Shown piece by piece: positions 40,652 to 49,640 of a stretch of 64,000 nucleotides of DNA. Source of the DNA: Qipengyuania flavescens. Its GTDB lineage: Bacteria > Pseudomonadota > Alphaproteobacteria > Sphingomonadales > Sphingomonadaceae. The first letter of the stretch is position 1. The number at the start of each line of letters is the position of its first letter. A program made the position numbers and the translations under genes. The DNA is taken from contig NZ_JARULD010000002.1 in assembly GCF_029688735.1 (NCBI RefSeq), positions 372,001 through 436,000 of the forward strand. Direction: 5' to 3'. Under the pieces are notes generated by a model. The model saw only the letters and a program-made list of their open reading frames with translations. It did not search any database and was not told the DNA's origin.

Positions 40652-41376
40652 TGCTCGCTGCGCATAACCTCTCAATCGGCGATCGCCTCCACGACGTTTC
40701 GCTGGCCTTGGAGCCGGGACAGATCATCGCAATCTGCGGCCCGAACGGTGCAGGCAAATCGACATTGCTTGAGGCGCTGGCGGGTCTGCTCCCGCCGGAA
40801 AACGGGGCGATCGATCTCGGTGACAGCAATCTCGCGACCCTGCACCCGCGTGAGCGCGCACAGCGTATCGGCTATCTCCCGCAAGCGCATGAAATTGCGT
40901 GGGATGTTCCGGTCCGCAGTCTGATCGAGCTTGGTCGCATGCCGCATGGCGACACCCGCGCGGAGCCGGTCGAGGCCGCCATTGCTGCCCTCGACCTCGG
41001 ACCACTCGAAAACCGCCGGGCCCAGTCGCTGTCCGGCGGCGAGACCGCGCGCGTATTGCTGGCGCGCGTGCTCGCCGGAGAGCCTGCATGGATACTCGCG
41101 GACGAACCGCTCGCCGCGCTGGATATCGGACACCAGCTCGCCTTGTTGCGCCACTTGCGCGATGCAGCCGACCAAGGCGCGGGCGTAGTGCTGGTGCTCC
41201 ACGATCTCGCCCATGCGATGAATTGTGCCGACCGGGTCATCGTGCTCAACGAAGGGAGGCTCGCCGCCGACGGAGAGCCGCACGCAGCATTGGACGTATC
41301 GACCCTGCAAAGTGTCTGGAAAATCGACGCCCGATGGATTCGCGCGGACGACAAGCGGGCACTCATCGCCCGCTGA
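40648..41376 (+). CDS. btuD: Cobalamin ABC transporter ATP-binding protein
   Basis: The ATPase that drives BtuC. The 242-residue product has Walker A GPNGAGKS (residues 31-38), the ABC signature LSGGE (128-132), Walker B ending in Asp152-Glu153 and the switch His185. Two start codons are adjacent (40648 and 40651), with AGGGGG just upstream; the first forms an ATGA overlap with btuC. It is the last recognisable transport gene of the B12 operon. Confidence 0.94.
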   Translation: MMLAAHNLSIGDRLHDVSLALEPGQIIAICGPNGAGKSTLLEALAGLLPPENGAIDLGDSNLATLHPRERAQRIGYLPQAHEIAWDVPVRSLIELGRMPHGDTRAEPVEAAIAALDLGPLENRRAQSLSGGETARVLLARVLAGEPAWILADEPLAALDIGHQLALLRHLRDAADQGAGVVLVLHDLAHAMNCADRVIVLNEGRLAADGEPHAALDVSTLQSVWKIDARWIRADDKRALIAR

Positions 41377-41390
41377 AGGGTTGCCTTGGC

Positions 41391-41690
41391 ATGACTCGAT
41401 CCGATCTCGAAAACCGATGGTTCGCGCTCACTCGCGATGAAATGCCCAGCCTTGCGCAGGACCGCGGCTGGCCGGTGCATCTCGACCATTGTTTCCAGCG
41501 TATCCTGCTGGACAATGCCGTAGGCGCAAAATGGAACGAGGAAATTCCCGCGCCCGCCTACCGCAACGCCGAGGATGCCGTGCTGGAGAAAGCCATCGCG
41601 CTGGGCCGTTCGGCGATCGCGGGCACCGAAGACCTGACCGAACTCAACAACAACTCATTGGCGTGGCGGGGTAAAGCGAAAGCTGCCTAG
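41391..41690 (+). CDS. Conserved hypothetical protein downstream of btuD
   Basis: The 99-residue cytosolic product has no recognisable domain. It includes NRWFALTRDEMPSLAQDRGW, FDHCFQRILLDNAVG-like HCFQRILLDNAVGAKWNEEI and AEDAVLEKAIALGRSAIAG. I have seen similar small proteins in sphingomonads without a defined role. It begins 14 bases after btuD on the same strand, so it may be cotranscribed with the B12 genes, and it overlaps the convergent diguanylate cyclase gene by 4 bases. Confidence 0.7.
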   Translation: MTRSDLENRWFALTRDEMPSLAQDRGWPVHLDHCFQRILLDNAVGAKWNEEIPAPAYRNAEDAVLEKAIALGRSAIAGTEDLTELNNNSLAWRGKAKAA

Positions 41691-42886
41691 GCCGCGGCCC
41701 GCGCTTCGAAGCGGGCGACCACGCAATTGCGGCCCCGCTCCTTGGCGACGTAGAGCAGTTTGTCCACTTGCCCCAGCGCGGTGGTCAGCGGCAGTCCGCC
41801 AGACCATCCCATCACACCGATCGAAGCCGAGATGCGCAAATGCGGCACGTCGCGTACGGGCACGAGTTTTTCGATCGTCTGGCGTAGCTGTTCGGCAAAG
41901 GCGCGGCCCGCGCTTTCGTCCGACTGTTCGAGGACGATGGCGAATTCCTCTCCGCCGAGCCGGTAGCTGGTGTAGCCCTTCTGCCGCGCTCCTCGCATCG
42001 CATTGCGGATACTGTCGGCAACCGCGACGAGCACTTCGTCGCCCGCCTGGTGGCCGAAGGTGTCGTTGATACATTTGAAATTGTCGAGATCGATCGAAAG
42101 GATCGTTCTTGGGGCGTCCGGCTGGATGAGGTTCCCGTAGTCCTCGAATAGCGCGCGGCGATTACCAAGGCCGGTCAAGGCATCGTGGCGCGAGAGATAT
42201 TCGGCATGGTGCAGGGCGCTTGCCACCTCTTCGTGGAGGTGCAGCTTGTCCACCGCGTCTTCAGCGGCCCTAATGGCCTGCCGTCGCTGCCCGATACCGA
42301 ACGGAACCGCGCCGATCAGCGGAAATAGGACCGCCGCAGTGAGCGCCGGTTGCGATCCGCCATTGGTGATGAAGCTGCCGGCGAGAACGGAGAGGGCAAA
42401 AGCGCAGGCGAAACCGACCAGAATCCATGGGACAAGACCGACCAGCGAGCAGATCATGCACACGCCGGTGATAACCAGCACCAGCAGCGCCAGTCCGGCA
42501 GGCTCGACAGTCGGTGCAGCGAAGACAGGAAAGGTCAGCAGTCCCCATGACAGTCCCGAAAGGGAAAGGGCGATGCCGGCTAATCTAAAAGCCGCCTCGA
42601 AAGGTTCACCTGCTTCAAGCGTTCGGCGAAGGTGGGTGCAGGCCCAGCGGATCAGGCCGATCGAAACCGGCCTGAACAGCAGGGCGATGATGAGCAGGAT
42701 ATCGGGACCGATAATCGTGGCAATAACCAGGCAGAGCGACCAGGCAACAAGGCTCGCTGGTAGCGAATGCGCCTCGCGATCCGCCAGTCCGGATATGATC
42801 TCGCGGCGAACTTCTGCCGCCCAGGCGGCATTGCGCGTGACGCACACGCCCAGCCCGTCCTGATCCTTGAGTGTGTTCTCCGTCAC
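41687..42886 (-). CDS. Membrane diguanylate cyclase (GGDEF)
   Basis: The enzyme makes cyclic di-GMP from two GTP. The 399-residue product has an N-terminal half with about five to six membrane helices and no known sensory domain, a short coiled segment, then a GGDEF domain: HDALTGLGNRRALFEDY, ILSIDLDNFKCINDTFGH and the active site GGEEF at residues 311-315. The usual RxxD inhibitory site five residues before GGEEF is absent, so feedback control may be weak. It overlaps the upstream convergent gene by 4 bases. Confidence 0.93.
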   Translation of the reverse strand: MTENTLKDQDGLGVCVTRNAAWAAEVRREIISGLADREAHSLPASLVAWSLCLVIATIIGPDILLIIALLFRPVSIGLIRWACTHLRRTLEAGEPFEAAFRLAGIALSLSGLSWGLLTFPVFAAPTVEPAGLALLVLVITGVCMICSLVGLVPWILVGFACAFALSVLAGSFITNGGSQPALTAAVLFPLIGAVPFGIGQRRQAIRAAEDAVDKLHLHEEVASALHHAEYLSRHDALTGLGNRRALFEDYGNLIQPDAPRTILSIDLDNFKCINDTFGHQAGDEVLVAVADSIRNAMRGARQKGYTSYRLGGEEFAIVLEQSDESAGRAFAEQLRQTIEKLVPVRDVPHLRISASIGVMGWSGGLPLTTALGQVDKLLYVAKERGRNCVVARFEARAAA

Positions 42887-42947
42887 GCCTTCCGTCCCTT
42901 CGGTACGAATAGGCTCGCACCGTTGCGAACGGGTTAACCTCGCAACG

Positions 42948-42981
42948 AAAAAGAGGCCGGAGCCACAGGACCCCGACCTCT
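42948..42981 (-). terminator. Intrinsic terminator downstream of the M3 peptidase gene
   Basis: On the minus strand, an 11-bp stem (42971-42981 with 42952-42962, two G-U pairs) with an 8-base loop is followed by a run of T residues (42948-42952). It begins 22 bases after the M3 peptidase stop codon. Confidence 0.85.
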
Positions 42982-43002
42982 CAAATCAACAGGAAAAAGC
43001 GA

Positions 43003-45258
43003 TCAGTTGCCGATCGGCATCGTCGTCCCGCTATCACCGATGGTCGCGGCGCCGTCGTCCGCAACCTCGCTGTCGGCTGCTTCGTCGCCCGGAATTAGCC
43101 CGCGCGCTTCGAGCATCGGGCCGACTTCGGGCGCGCGACCCATGAAGTTCTGGAACATCTGGTAGTAATCCATCGTCCCGCCGCGGCTCAGCACGGTAGC
43201 GCGATAGTGATCGCCATTCTCGCGGGTGAGACCGCCATTGTCGAGGAACCACTTGCGGCTGTCACGGTCGAGCATCTCGGTCCACAGATAGCTGTAATAG
43301 CCTGCCGAATAGCCGGCGGGTCCGCTGAAGATGTGGTTGAAATAGCTGCTGCGATAGCGCGGCGGCACGAGGTCGATCTCGAGACCGAGTTCTTCCAGCG
43401 CCTGGCGCTCGAACGCGTCGACCTTGGCCGGTGTGTCGATGGCGGCGGCTTCCGCGGGAGACAGCGCGCTCCATTTCATGTCCAGCAGGGCAGCTGCCAC
43501 GACCTCGCCGAAGTCGTAACCCTGGTTGAACTTCGACGCGGCTTCGATCCGGTCGATCATTTCGGTCGGGATGGTCTCGCCCGTCTCGTAATGCTTGGCG
43601 TAGTTCGAGAGGACCGACGGGTAGGTCGCCCACATCTCGTTCACCTGGCTCGGATATTCGACGAAGTCGCGCGCCGTGGCAGTGCCGGACAGGCTCTCGT
43701 ACATCTGGTCCGCGAAGAAGCCGTGCAGTGCATGGCCGAATTCATGGAACAGCGTGTTGACATTGTCGAAGCTGACCAGCTGAACCTCGCCTGCCGGGGC
43801 CTTCGGGATGTTCAACACATTGTAGATGACGGGCTTGTTGCCCCACAGGTCGCTCTGATCGACGAAGTTGCTCATCCACGCGCCACCGCGCTTGGACGGG
43901 CGCTGGAACGGATCGAAATAAAACAGGCCCAGCTCCGATCCGTCGCGGTCGAACACCGTATAGGTGGTGACGTCCGGGTGATAGACCGGGATGTCGGTCC
44001 GCTTTTCGAAGCTAAGGCCGTAAAGCTGGTTGGCAGCGTAGAACACGCCGTCTTCCAGCACCTTGTCGAGCTGGAAATATTCCATGACCGCGTCTTCATC
44101 GAGCTGGAAGTTCTCGGCCTTCACCTTGTTGGCATAGCGATACCAGTCCCACGGCTGCACTTCGTAATCGCCGCCGTCAGCTGCGATCGCGGTGTTCAGC
44201 AAGGCCGCTTCGCGCCGCTGGGTCGCGGCGAGGGCGGGGACCATCTGCTCCATGAAGTTGAGCGCGGTTTCCGGCTTCTCGGCCATGCGATCCCACATGG
44301 CGTAGGTCGCCCAGTCGGGCTCGCCGAACAGCGCGGCCTTTTCAGCGCGCAGGGCCGCGATCTGGCGAACCTGGTCACGCGTATCGAACCCGCGCTGCCC
44401 GTCGGCGCGGTGATAGGACAGCTTGAACAGCTTCTCGCGCGTCGCCCGGTTTTCGAGCGTCGGCAGGAGCGGCTGCTGCGTGGTATTTTGCAGGGCGAGG
44501 GCGAACTTGCCCGGCTGGCCCTTCTCTGCGGCAAGTTCCGCCGCAGCTTTGATGTCGGCTTCCGACAGGCCCGCCAGCTCCTCGCGCGTGTCGACGATCA
44601 GCGGCTGGTCGCTCATGGCAGAGCGGACGGTCTGGCCGAACTCGGTCGTGATTTCGGACAGCTGCGTGTTGATCTGCTTCACCCGCTCGCGCTGCGCGTC
44701 GGTCAGCATGGCGCCGGCATGGACCATGCCTTCGTACGTATCCTCGAGCAGCTTGGCATCTTCCGGCGTCATCGTCATCGCGGCGCGATTGTCGTACACC
44801 GCCTTCACCCGGGCGAAGAGTTCGGGGTTGAGCGTGATGCTGTCGGAATGGGCGGTCAGCTTGGGGCTGATTTCGGTGTTGATCTCGTCCAGCCGATCGG
44901 TCGTGTTCGATCCGGTCAGCGCGAAGAAGACCGTCGCAACGCGGCCGAGCATACGGCCCGATTTCTCGAGCGCGACGATCGTGTTCTCGAAGGTCGGCGG
45001 GGCGGGATTGTCGATGATCGCCTGGATTTCGGCCTGGTGGATTGCCATGCCCTGCTCGAAGGCAGGCATGTAATCGTCTTCCGAAATCTTGGTGAAATCG
45101 GGTGCCTTGAACGGAAGCGTGCTTTCGTTGGCGAAATAGCCGGTGGCCTGCGGGACTTCATTGGCTTCGGCCATGGTCTCGATCTCTCCTCCGGGGGTGG
45201 TGGTGCAGCCTGCGACGAGTGCGGCGATGGCGGCGGTGGCCAGGATCTGGGCCTTCAT
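43003..45258 (-). CDS. M3-family metallopeptidase lipoprotein (Dcp-like)
   Basis: The enzyme is a zinc oligopeptidase/dipeptidyl carboxypeptidase. The start at 45258 gives a lipoprotein signal with lipobox LVAGC (Cys18), so it acts in the periplasm. The 751-residue product carries the zinc site HEFGH at residues 505-509 in LFHEFGHALHGF, and family segments such as FDPFQRPSKRGGAWM upstream. The C-terminus ends in an acidic low-complexity tail (DSEVADDGAATIGDSG). The frame extends 41 codons upstream but without a signal sequence. An intrinsic terminator follows. Confidence 0.92.
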   Translation of the reverse strand: MKAQILATAAIAALVAGCTTTPGGEIETMAEANEVPQATGYFANESTLPFKAPDFTKISEDDYMPAFEQGMAIHQAEIQAIIDNPAPPTFENTIVALEKSGRMLGRVATVFFALTGSNTTDRLDEINTEISPKLTAHSDSITLNPELFARVKAVYDNRAAMTMTPEDAKLLEDTYEGMVHAGAMLTDAQRERVKQINTQLSEITTEFGQTVRSAMSDQPLIVDTREELAGLSEADIKAAAELAAEKGQPGKFALALQNTTQQPLLPTLENRATREKLFKLSYHRADGQRGFDTRDQVRQIAALRAEKAALFGEPDWATYAMWDRMAEKPETALNFMEQMVPALAATQRREAALLNTAIAADGGDYEVQPWDWYRYANKVKAENFQLDEDAVMEYFQLDKVLEDGVFYAANQLYGLSFEKRTDIPVYHPDVTTYTVFDRDGSELGLFYFDPFQRPSKRGGAWMSNFVDQSDLWGNKPVIYNVLNIPKAPAGEVQLVSFDNVNTLFHEFGHALHGFFADQMYESLSGTATARDFVEYPSQVNEMWATYPSVLSNYAKHYETGETIPTEMIDRIEAASKFNQGYDFGEVVAAALLDMKWSALSPAEAAAIDTPAKVDAFERQALEELGLEIDLVPPRYRSSYFNHIFSGPAGYSAGYYSYLWTEMLDRDSRKWFLDNGGLTRENGDHYRATVLSRGGTMDYYQMFQNFMGRAPEVGPMLEARGLIPGDEAADSEVADDGAATIGDSGTTMPIGN

Positions 45259-45428
45259 AGTATCTCCCTTGGACCGGGCAGGGTTATGCCTGACCGGATA
45301 GATAGAATTGCGATACGCGCTTGGACCGGATTGCGTGGCTTGGAGCAAGCGAACGTATGTCGCCGGTCGGCGCTTGTGCACGCTTTATCGAACGGCATCG
45401 GGCCTTGCGTGTTCCTGAATGGCTCAGG

Positions 45429-45968
45429 CTACCGTCCGAGCGGATAATCGACGACCTCGGTGTAGAGCGATCCTTGCTCGCGCAGGTGACTCTCGAACAG
45501 ACCGAAAGAGCTCGCTTGCCAGCTACCGAAACGTGTGGTCGAAGTGTCGGCGAGGAAGCTGCCGACCGGGCCGCTCGAAGCATTGAGGCGCGCCAAGGTT
45601 ACGTGAGGCATGAACTTGCGGTGTTCGGCCTCGATACCCACGCTCTGGCAAATCCGTTCGATCTTCTTCTGCAGACGCCGGAGTGCCTCGTTCGGCGCGA
45701 CACCAGCCCAGAGCAGGTGCGGTTTCCCTTTGCGTTCGAAAACGCCCGTACCGACCAACTCGACTTCGAAAGACGGCGTGCGCAACTTGCCGAGCGCTTC
45801 GGCAAGATCATTTGCGCGGTGCCTGTCGACCTCTCCGACATAGCGCAAAGTGAGCTGCAACTGGTCGTCATCCTGCCACCGCGCGCCTGTCACTCCCTCC
45901 ATACTGTCGATCAGTCGGTCGCGAACAGGAGACGGAGGACGCAATGCGATGAACAGGCGGTGGGTCAT
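45429..45968 (-). CDS. thpR: RNA 2',3'-cyclic phosphodiesterase-like protein (ThpR/LigT) with altered first motif
   Basis: The family opens 2',3'-cyclic phosphates on RNA using two HxT motifs. The 179-residue product has the family length and layout: MTHRLFIALRPPSPVRDRL, then the first motif and the second motif His122-V-T124 in FMPHVTLARLN. In the first motif the expected His is Gln38 (QLQLTLRYVGE), encoded by CAG. This would remove one catalytic residue. It may be inactive, may bind RNA only, or may carry a base error (CAC/CAT to CAG). Confidence 0.85.
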   Translation of the reverse strand: MTHRLFIALRPPSPVRDRLIDSMEGVTGARWQDDDQLQLTLRYVGEVDRHRANDLAEALGKLRTPSFEVELVGTGVFERKGKPHLLWAGVAPNEALRRLQKKIERICQSVGIEAEHRKFMPHVTLARLNASSGPVGSFLADTSTTRFGSWQASSFGLFESHLREQGSLYTEVVDYPLGR

Positions 45969-46006
45969 ACTGCGCCCTTACATGACGCGATCCCGATTGC
46001 GAGATG

Positions 46007-46897
46007 TCAGGCGTTCTGGCTGGCAGTTCCAGCCTCGCGCGGGTCCTCATATTCGGCCTCTGCGAAGATCGCAGCACGCCGTTCGGACCGGAATTGCAGC
46101 CCCCTCGCGACAGCGCCGCCAGCATGGGTGTAGTCGAGCTGCGAGGCTACCTCGTCATAGTCTCCCGCATCGATCGCCGCGTTCAGTCGGGGGCTTCGCT
46201 CCGGAGAAACATTGCCGATGCCGACATTGTAGACAAGATCCACGAGCGCATCGAATTCGTGCTGATAGAGCGGGAGGGCACCGACAAGCTGGCGCACGCC
46301 GCGCTCCGCTTCTTCAAGGTCCGCCGAAAGGAACGCCATGGCACGTTTCTCGCTGATAGTGTCGCCGACGCGCAAATTGTCTTCGGGTTCGACAAGATGG
46401 CCAACCCCAACGGTCGGATATCCGGCGACATCCCGATACACGGTATACCGCACGCCTTCTTCCTGAATCAGAGCTTGTTTGAAGTCGTCGCTCGCCTTGA
46501 GGAGCGCCGTAGGCTTGCGCGTTTCTGTTGCATCCACCATCATTGATGGTGCAGCGGCCGGATTACCTTTGTTAGTCTTGGGTAATTGCGGTCCGGTAAA
46601 CGCAGTCAGGCCCAGCGCGCCGGCGGTAAGCATCATGGTGGCCTGACGGCGGGTAGAACGCCGAGGTTTGACCCCGAACGCTTTCCGCGCCGCTTCGCGC
46701 GCCTGTTTTAGGTCCCGACGATGGCGTCGAGCCTTGACCAGTCGCTTTACCGGGTTGCGCGTTTTTTGGTCGTCGCCTTGCGCTTGAATGCGTTGCCAGT
46801 CGCCCGGTTCAAGCGGCCGATCAAGATCGGCAAGAAGGGCTTTGAGGCGTTCCGATTGCGCCGGGGGCGGCGTAGTATTCTCCTGTTTCTCGACCAT
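46007..46897 (-). CDS. Membrane-anchored GH24 lysozyme
   Basis: The enzyme should cleave peptidoglycan glycan strands. The 296-residue product has a long, basic, helical N-terminal part (residues 1-85), one hydrophobic segment (about 87-103) that could anchor it or act as a late signal, and then a phage-T4-type lysozyme domain: Glu147-G-V-R, Asp156 and Thr162 in VYRDVAGYPTVGVGHLV, the Glu-Asp-Thr triad at T4 spacing. No phage genes are nearby. It lies downstream of the LuxR-type gene on the same strand. Confidence 0.85.
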   Translation of the reverse strand: MVEKQENTTPPPAQSERLKALLADLDRPLEPGDWQRIQAQGDDQKTRNPVKRLVKARRHRRDLKQAREAARKAFGVKPRRSTRRQATMMLTAGALGLTAFTGPQLPKTNKGNPAAAPSMMVDATETRKPTALLKASDDFKQALIQEEGVRYTVYRDVAGYPTVGVGHLVEPEDNLRVGDTISEKRAMAFLSADLEEAERGVRQLVGALPLYQHEFDALVDLVYNVGIGNVSPERSPRLNAAIDAGDYDEVASQLDYTHAGGAVARGLQFRSERRAAIFAEAEYEDPREAGTASQNA

Positions 46898-47112
46898 AAG
46901 GCGAGCACTGCTTTCCGTATCTGCTTATGAGCGTGTCTCGAAAGCGCTATGCCCCCGCGAACTCGGAACCGTGGATCCCTCGAACGCTATGTCTTTGATT
47001 TAAGAACGGTCGACGGCGAAAATTTGGTCCGCACTTCGTCGTTTTTCCAGCACGGTCGGGGCGAGACTCGATGCTTTGCACAGCGTAGGTCCGCAACGAG
47101 AGTGTGTACCTT

Positions 47113-48166
47113 CTACGCTTGGAAAGCGTCACCGAAATCGCCGTTCATCGCTGCAAACACCAGGCTTTCGCGCCGCGCGTGATGCGACTTGTGGCACATG
47201 TTTTTCACATGCCAGCGCAGGGTCTCGTAGCTGATCCCGATAGTTTTTCCGACACGGCGCATATCGATCTCGCGCATGAGGGTTTCGAGGATTGCCGTTT
47301 CGCGCTCGGTAAACCCGTAAAATGCCGCGAACAGTTTTGCGCGGGAGGCAATAGCATCCCGTGCACGGGCGATCGAAAGGAAAACGCTGTCCGATCCCAT
47401 CCATTGTAAGGGCGAGGGCAGCGGCGACACCTCGATGGACGCACCGCCGATGCGGAAAGACAGAGTTTCTCCTTTCAGCGCATTTGCTACCGCCGCTTCG
47501 ATCACGGCCAGCGTCGCAGGAACTCCGCTCGCTAACCTGTCATGCGCGATGAAAAGTGTAGATTTATGCAAGGTCCCGCCTTCGCGTCCGCCACGGTCGG
47601 CGTATCTTAGCACCAGCCCGCGATCGACGACGAGATAGACGAAATCGCCGGGATCGCGGTGCGCGCTGAGCAAGCGTGCGGCCCGCAACGAGTTGCGCAG
47701 CGACTTCTCCAGGATCGGCAGCAGGGCGCTTAGCCGGTCGGCTTCGGCCAGTTCGAAATAGGCTTCGCCGAAGCCGCGCTGCACGCTGATCGACTGGCGC
47801 CCGAATTCTGCATCGTCGCCGATGATACCATGCACGCTGTCGCGCACATCGCCCAAGCGGTTGATCGCTTCGAAATATTCGGTGTGCGCAATATCCTCGT
47901 TACGGACATATTGCTGGCCGAGTAAGCAAAGAAAGGCCGCTCCAAGGATCGAACCGGTTATAGTGCGAATTATAGCGCTCGATGGCCACCCGGTCGTGGT
48001 TCCAGTCGAGCGAGCGGCGACAGGGTCCACCGCCCGGCATGCCGAGCAGCATGGCTTTGGATCCGCCGACCCATTCGGCGATGTCGCGGAGTAGATCCTG
48101 CCAGCAATATTCGCCGAAACCCGCCGCTTCGCAGCGTTGTGCAAGCTGTTCTGCAGTGGCCCCCAT
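47113..48166 (-). pseudogene. LuxR-type regulator with a frameshift
   Basis: The C-terminal frame (to 47113) ends with a clear LuxR helix-turn-helix: FTERETAILETLMREIDMRR, then KTIGISYETLRWHVKNMCHK. The N-terminal part lies in a different frame starting at ATG 48166 (MGATAEQLAQRCEAAGFGEY, then NHDRVAIERYNSHYNRFDPW) and stops at 47900. Dropping one base near 47941 joins DPW to AAFLCLLGQQYVRNEDI and gives a continuous protein of about 350 residues. The region thus carries a +1 frameshift relative to its ancestor, or a sequencing error. A frame running through from 48225 exists, but its N-terminus is not protein-like. It is next to the RTX gene. Confidence 0.75.
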
Positions 48167-48254
48167 TCGAAAGCGTTACCGCGTAATCGACAGCGTATCA
48201 ACGAGTTGCTCCGCCCCCGAGCCATGCGACTGTCGAGTCTTCTCGATAAGGCAA

Positions 48255-48282
48255 GGCCCGGCCACCTGTTGGTGGCCGGGCC
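48255..48282 (-). terminator. Terminator of the first RTX gene
   Basis: A perfect 12-bp inverted repeat (48255-48266 with 48271-48282) with a 4-base loop lies 30 bases after the RTX stop codon. The tail is only modestly T-rich. An identical copy follows the second RTX gene at 51548-51575. Confidence 0.75.
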
Positions 48283-49640
48283 CGCATGTCGATTTGATGC
48301 TTTTCGGCGCGATCAATACAAGAAATCCGCCCCGCCGATGGCTTCGGCTTCGAAGCCGCTCACCAATGCCGGAGTCATGTCACCTGCGCTCTTAACATCG
48401 GGCAGGTCGGCCGCCGCAAGCCCGCCGAACTGCGCGCCGGTGAGCGCGATTTCGCCGGTCAGGCGGACAGTCATGTCGGACGATCCGTCACCGTCGACGT
48501 CGAGCAGGAGCAGAGTATCGCCGCCGCCGTCGTATTCGTAGCGCAGCTCGCCCGCCGTACCGCTGAACGCGGACTGGCCGACGAAGGCGAAGCCTTGGTT
48601 GCCGCCGACGTTAGCATTGGCATCGATTGCCGAGAGGTCGATGATGTCGCCCTGCGCTTTGGAGAAGTCGGTGATCGTGTCGGCCGCACCGGCGCTGGAA
48701 CTGCTGTGGCCGAGCGAGGCGAAGACGAAAGTATCGCCGCCAGTCCCACCGGTCAGCGTATCGACGCCGAAACCGCCGGCGAGGGTATCATTCCCGCCTT
48801 CGCCGAACAGGTCGTCAGCTCCAGAATCGCCCGACAGACTGTCGCTGCCCGTTCCGCCGTGCAGTTCATCCGCGCCTCCTCCGCCGGACAGGATATCGCC
48901 CTGATCGCCGCCATAGAGGAGGTCGTTGCCGCCTGCGCCGGAGATGGTATCCACCCCGAGGCCGCCGAAAATCGTGTCCTCGCCATTGCCGCCAACGATC
49001 TCATCGCTGCCGTCGCCGCCGTCGATTGTATCATCGCCCGCGCCGCCATCGATGATGTCATTGCCTTCCTCGCCGAAGATGTCGTCGATTCCGACCCCGC
49101 CGTTGATGAGGTCATCACCGGTGCCGCCATAAATGTTGTCGAGGCCGAAACCGCCGAAGATCGTATCGTTATCTGTGCCACCGTAGATGGTGTCGCTCCC
49201 GGAGTTGCCGTCGATGAGATCATTCCCAGACCCACCCAGCATGACATCGTCACCGAAGTTGCCTGTCAGGCTGTCGATCCCCGCACCGCCTTCCAGCCGG
49301 TCGAAGCCAAAACCTCCGATCAGTTCGTCGTCACCGTCGCCGCCGAAGAGCCTGTCCGCTCCAGAGAGGCCGGAAATGAAGTCGTCGCCTTCTCCGCCCT
49401 CGATGATATTCGAAGTGCCCGACCCTGTCAGAGCATCGTTGAAAGCCGATCCGGTCAGGTTCTCGATCGATGTCAGCGTATCGACGCCGGCACCGAAGGT
49501 GTTTTGCGCTACCCCGAGGCTCAGCAAAGACACCGTCACCGCCGATGTGGCATTGTAGTAGGACGCAGTATCGCGGCCCCCCTGACCATTGAGCGTGTCG
49601 TCGCCATCACCGCCCACCAGCGTGTCGTCGCCGAATGCTG
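48255..49640. repeat. Direct repeat copy A (3' end of RTX gene 1 plus terminator)
   Basis: This block aligns without gaps with 51548-52933 at a constant offset of 3,293 bases, from the terminator through the stop codon and far into the RTX repeats. The first 150 bases next to the terminator look identical apart from the ends, and differences increase with distance. The upper boundary is approximate and set by where protein similarity fades. Confidence 0.8.
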
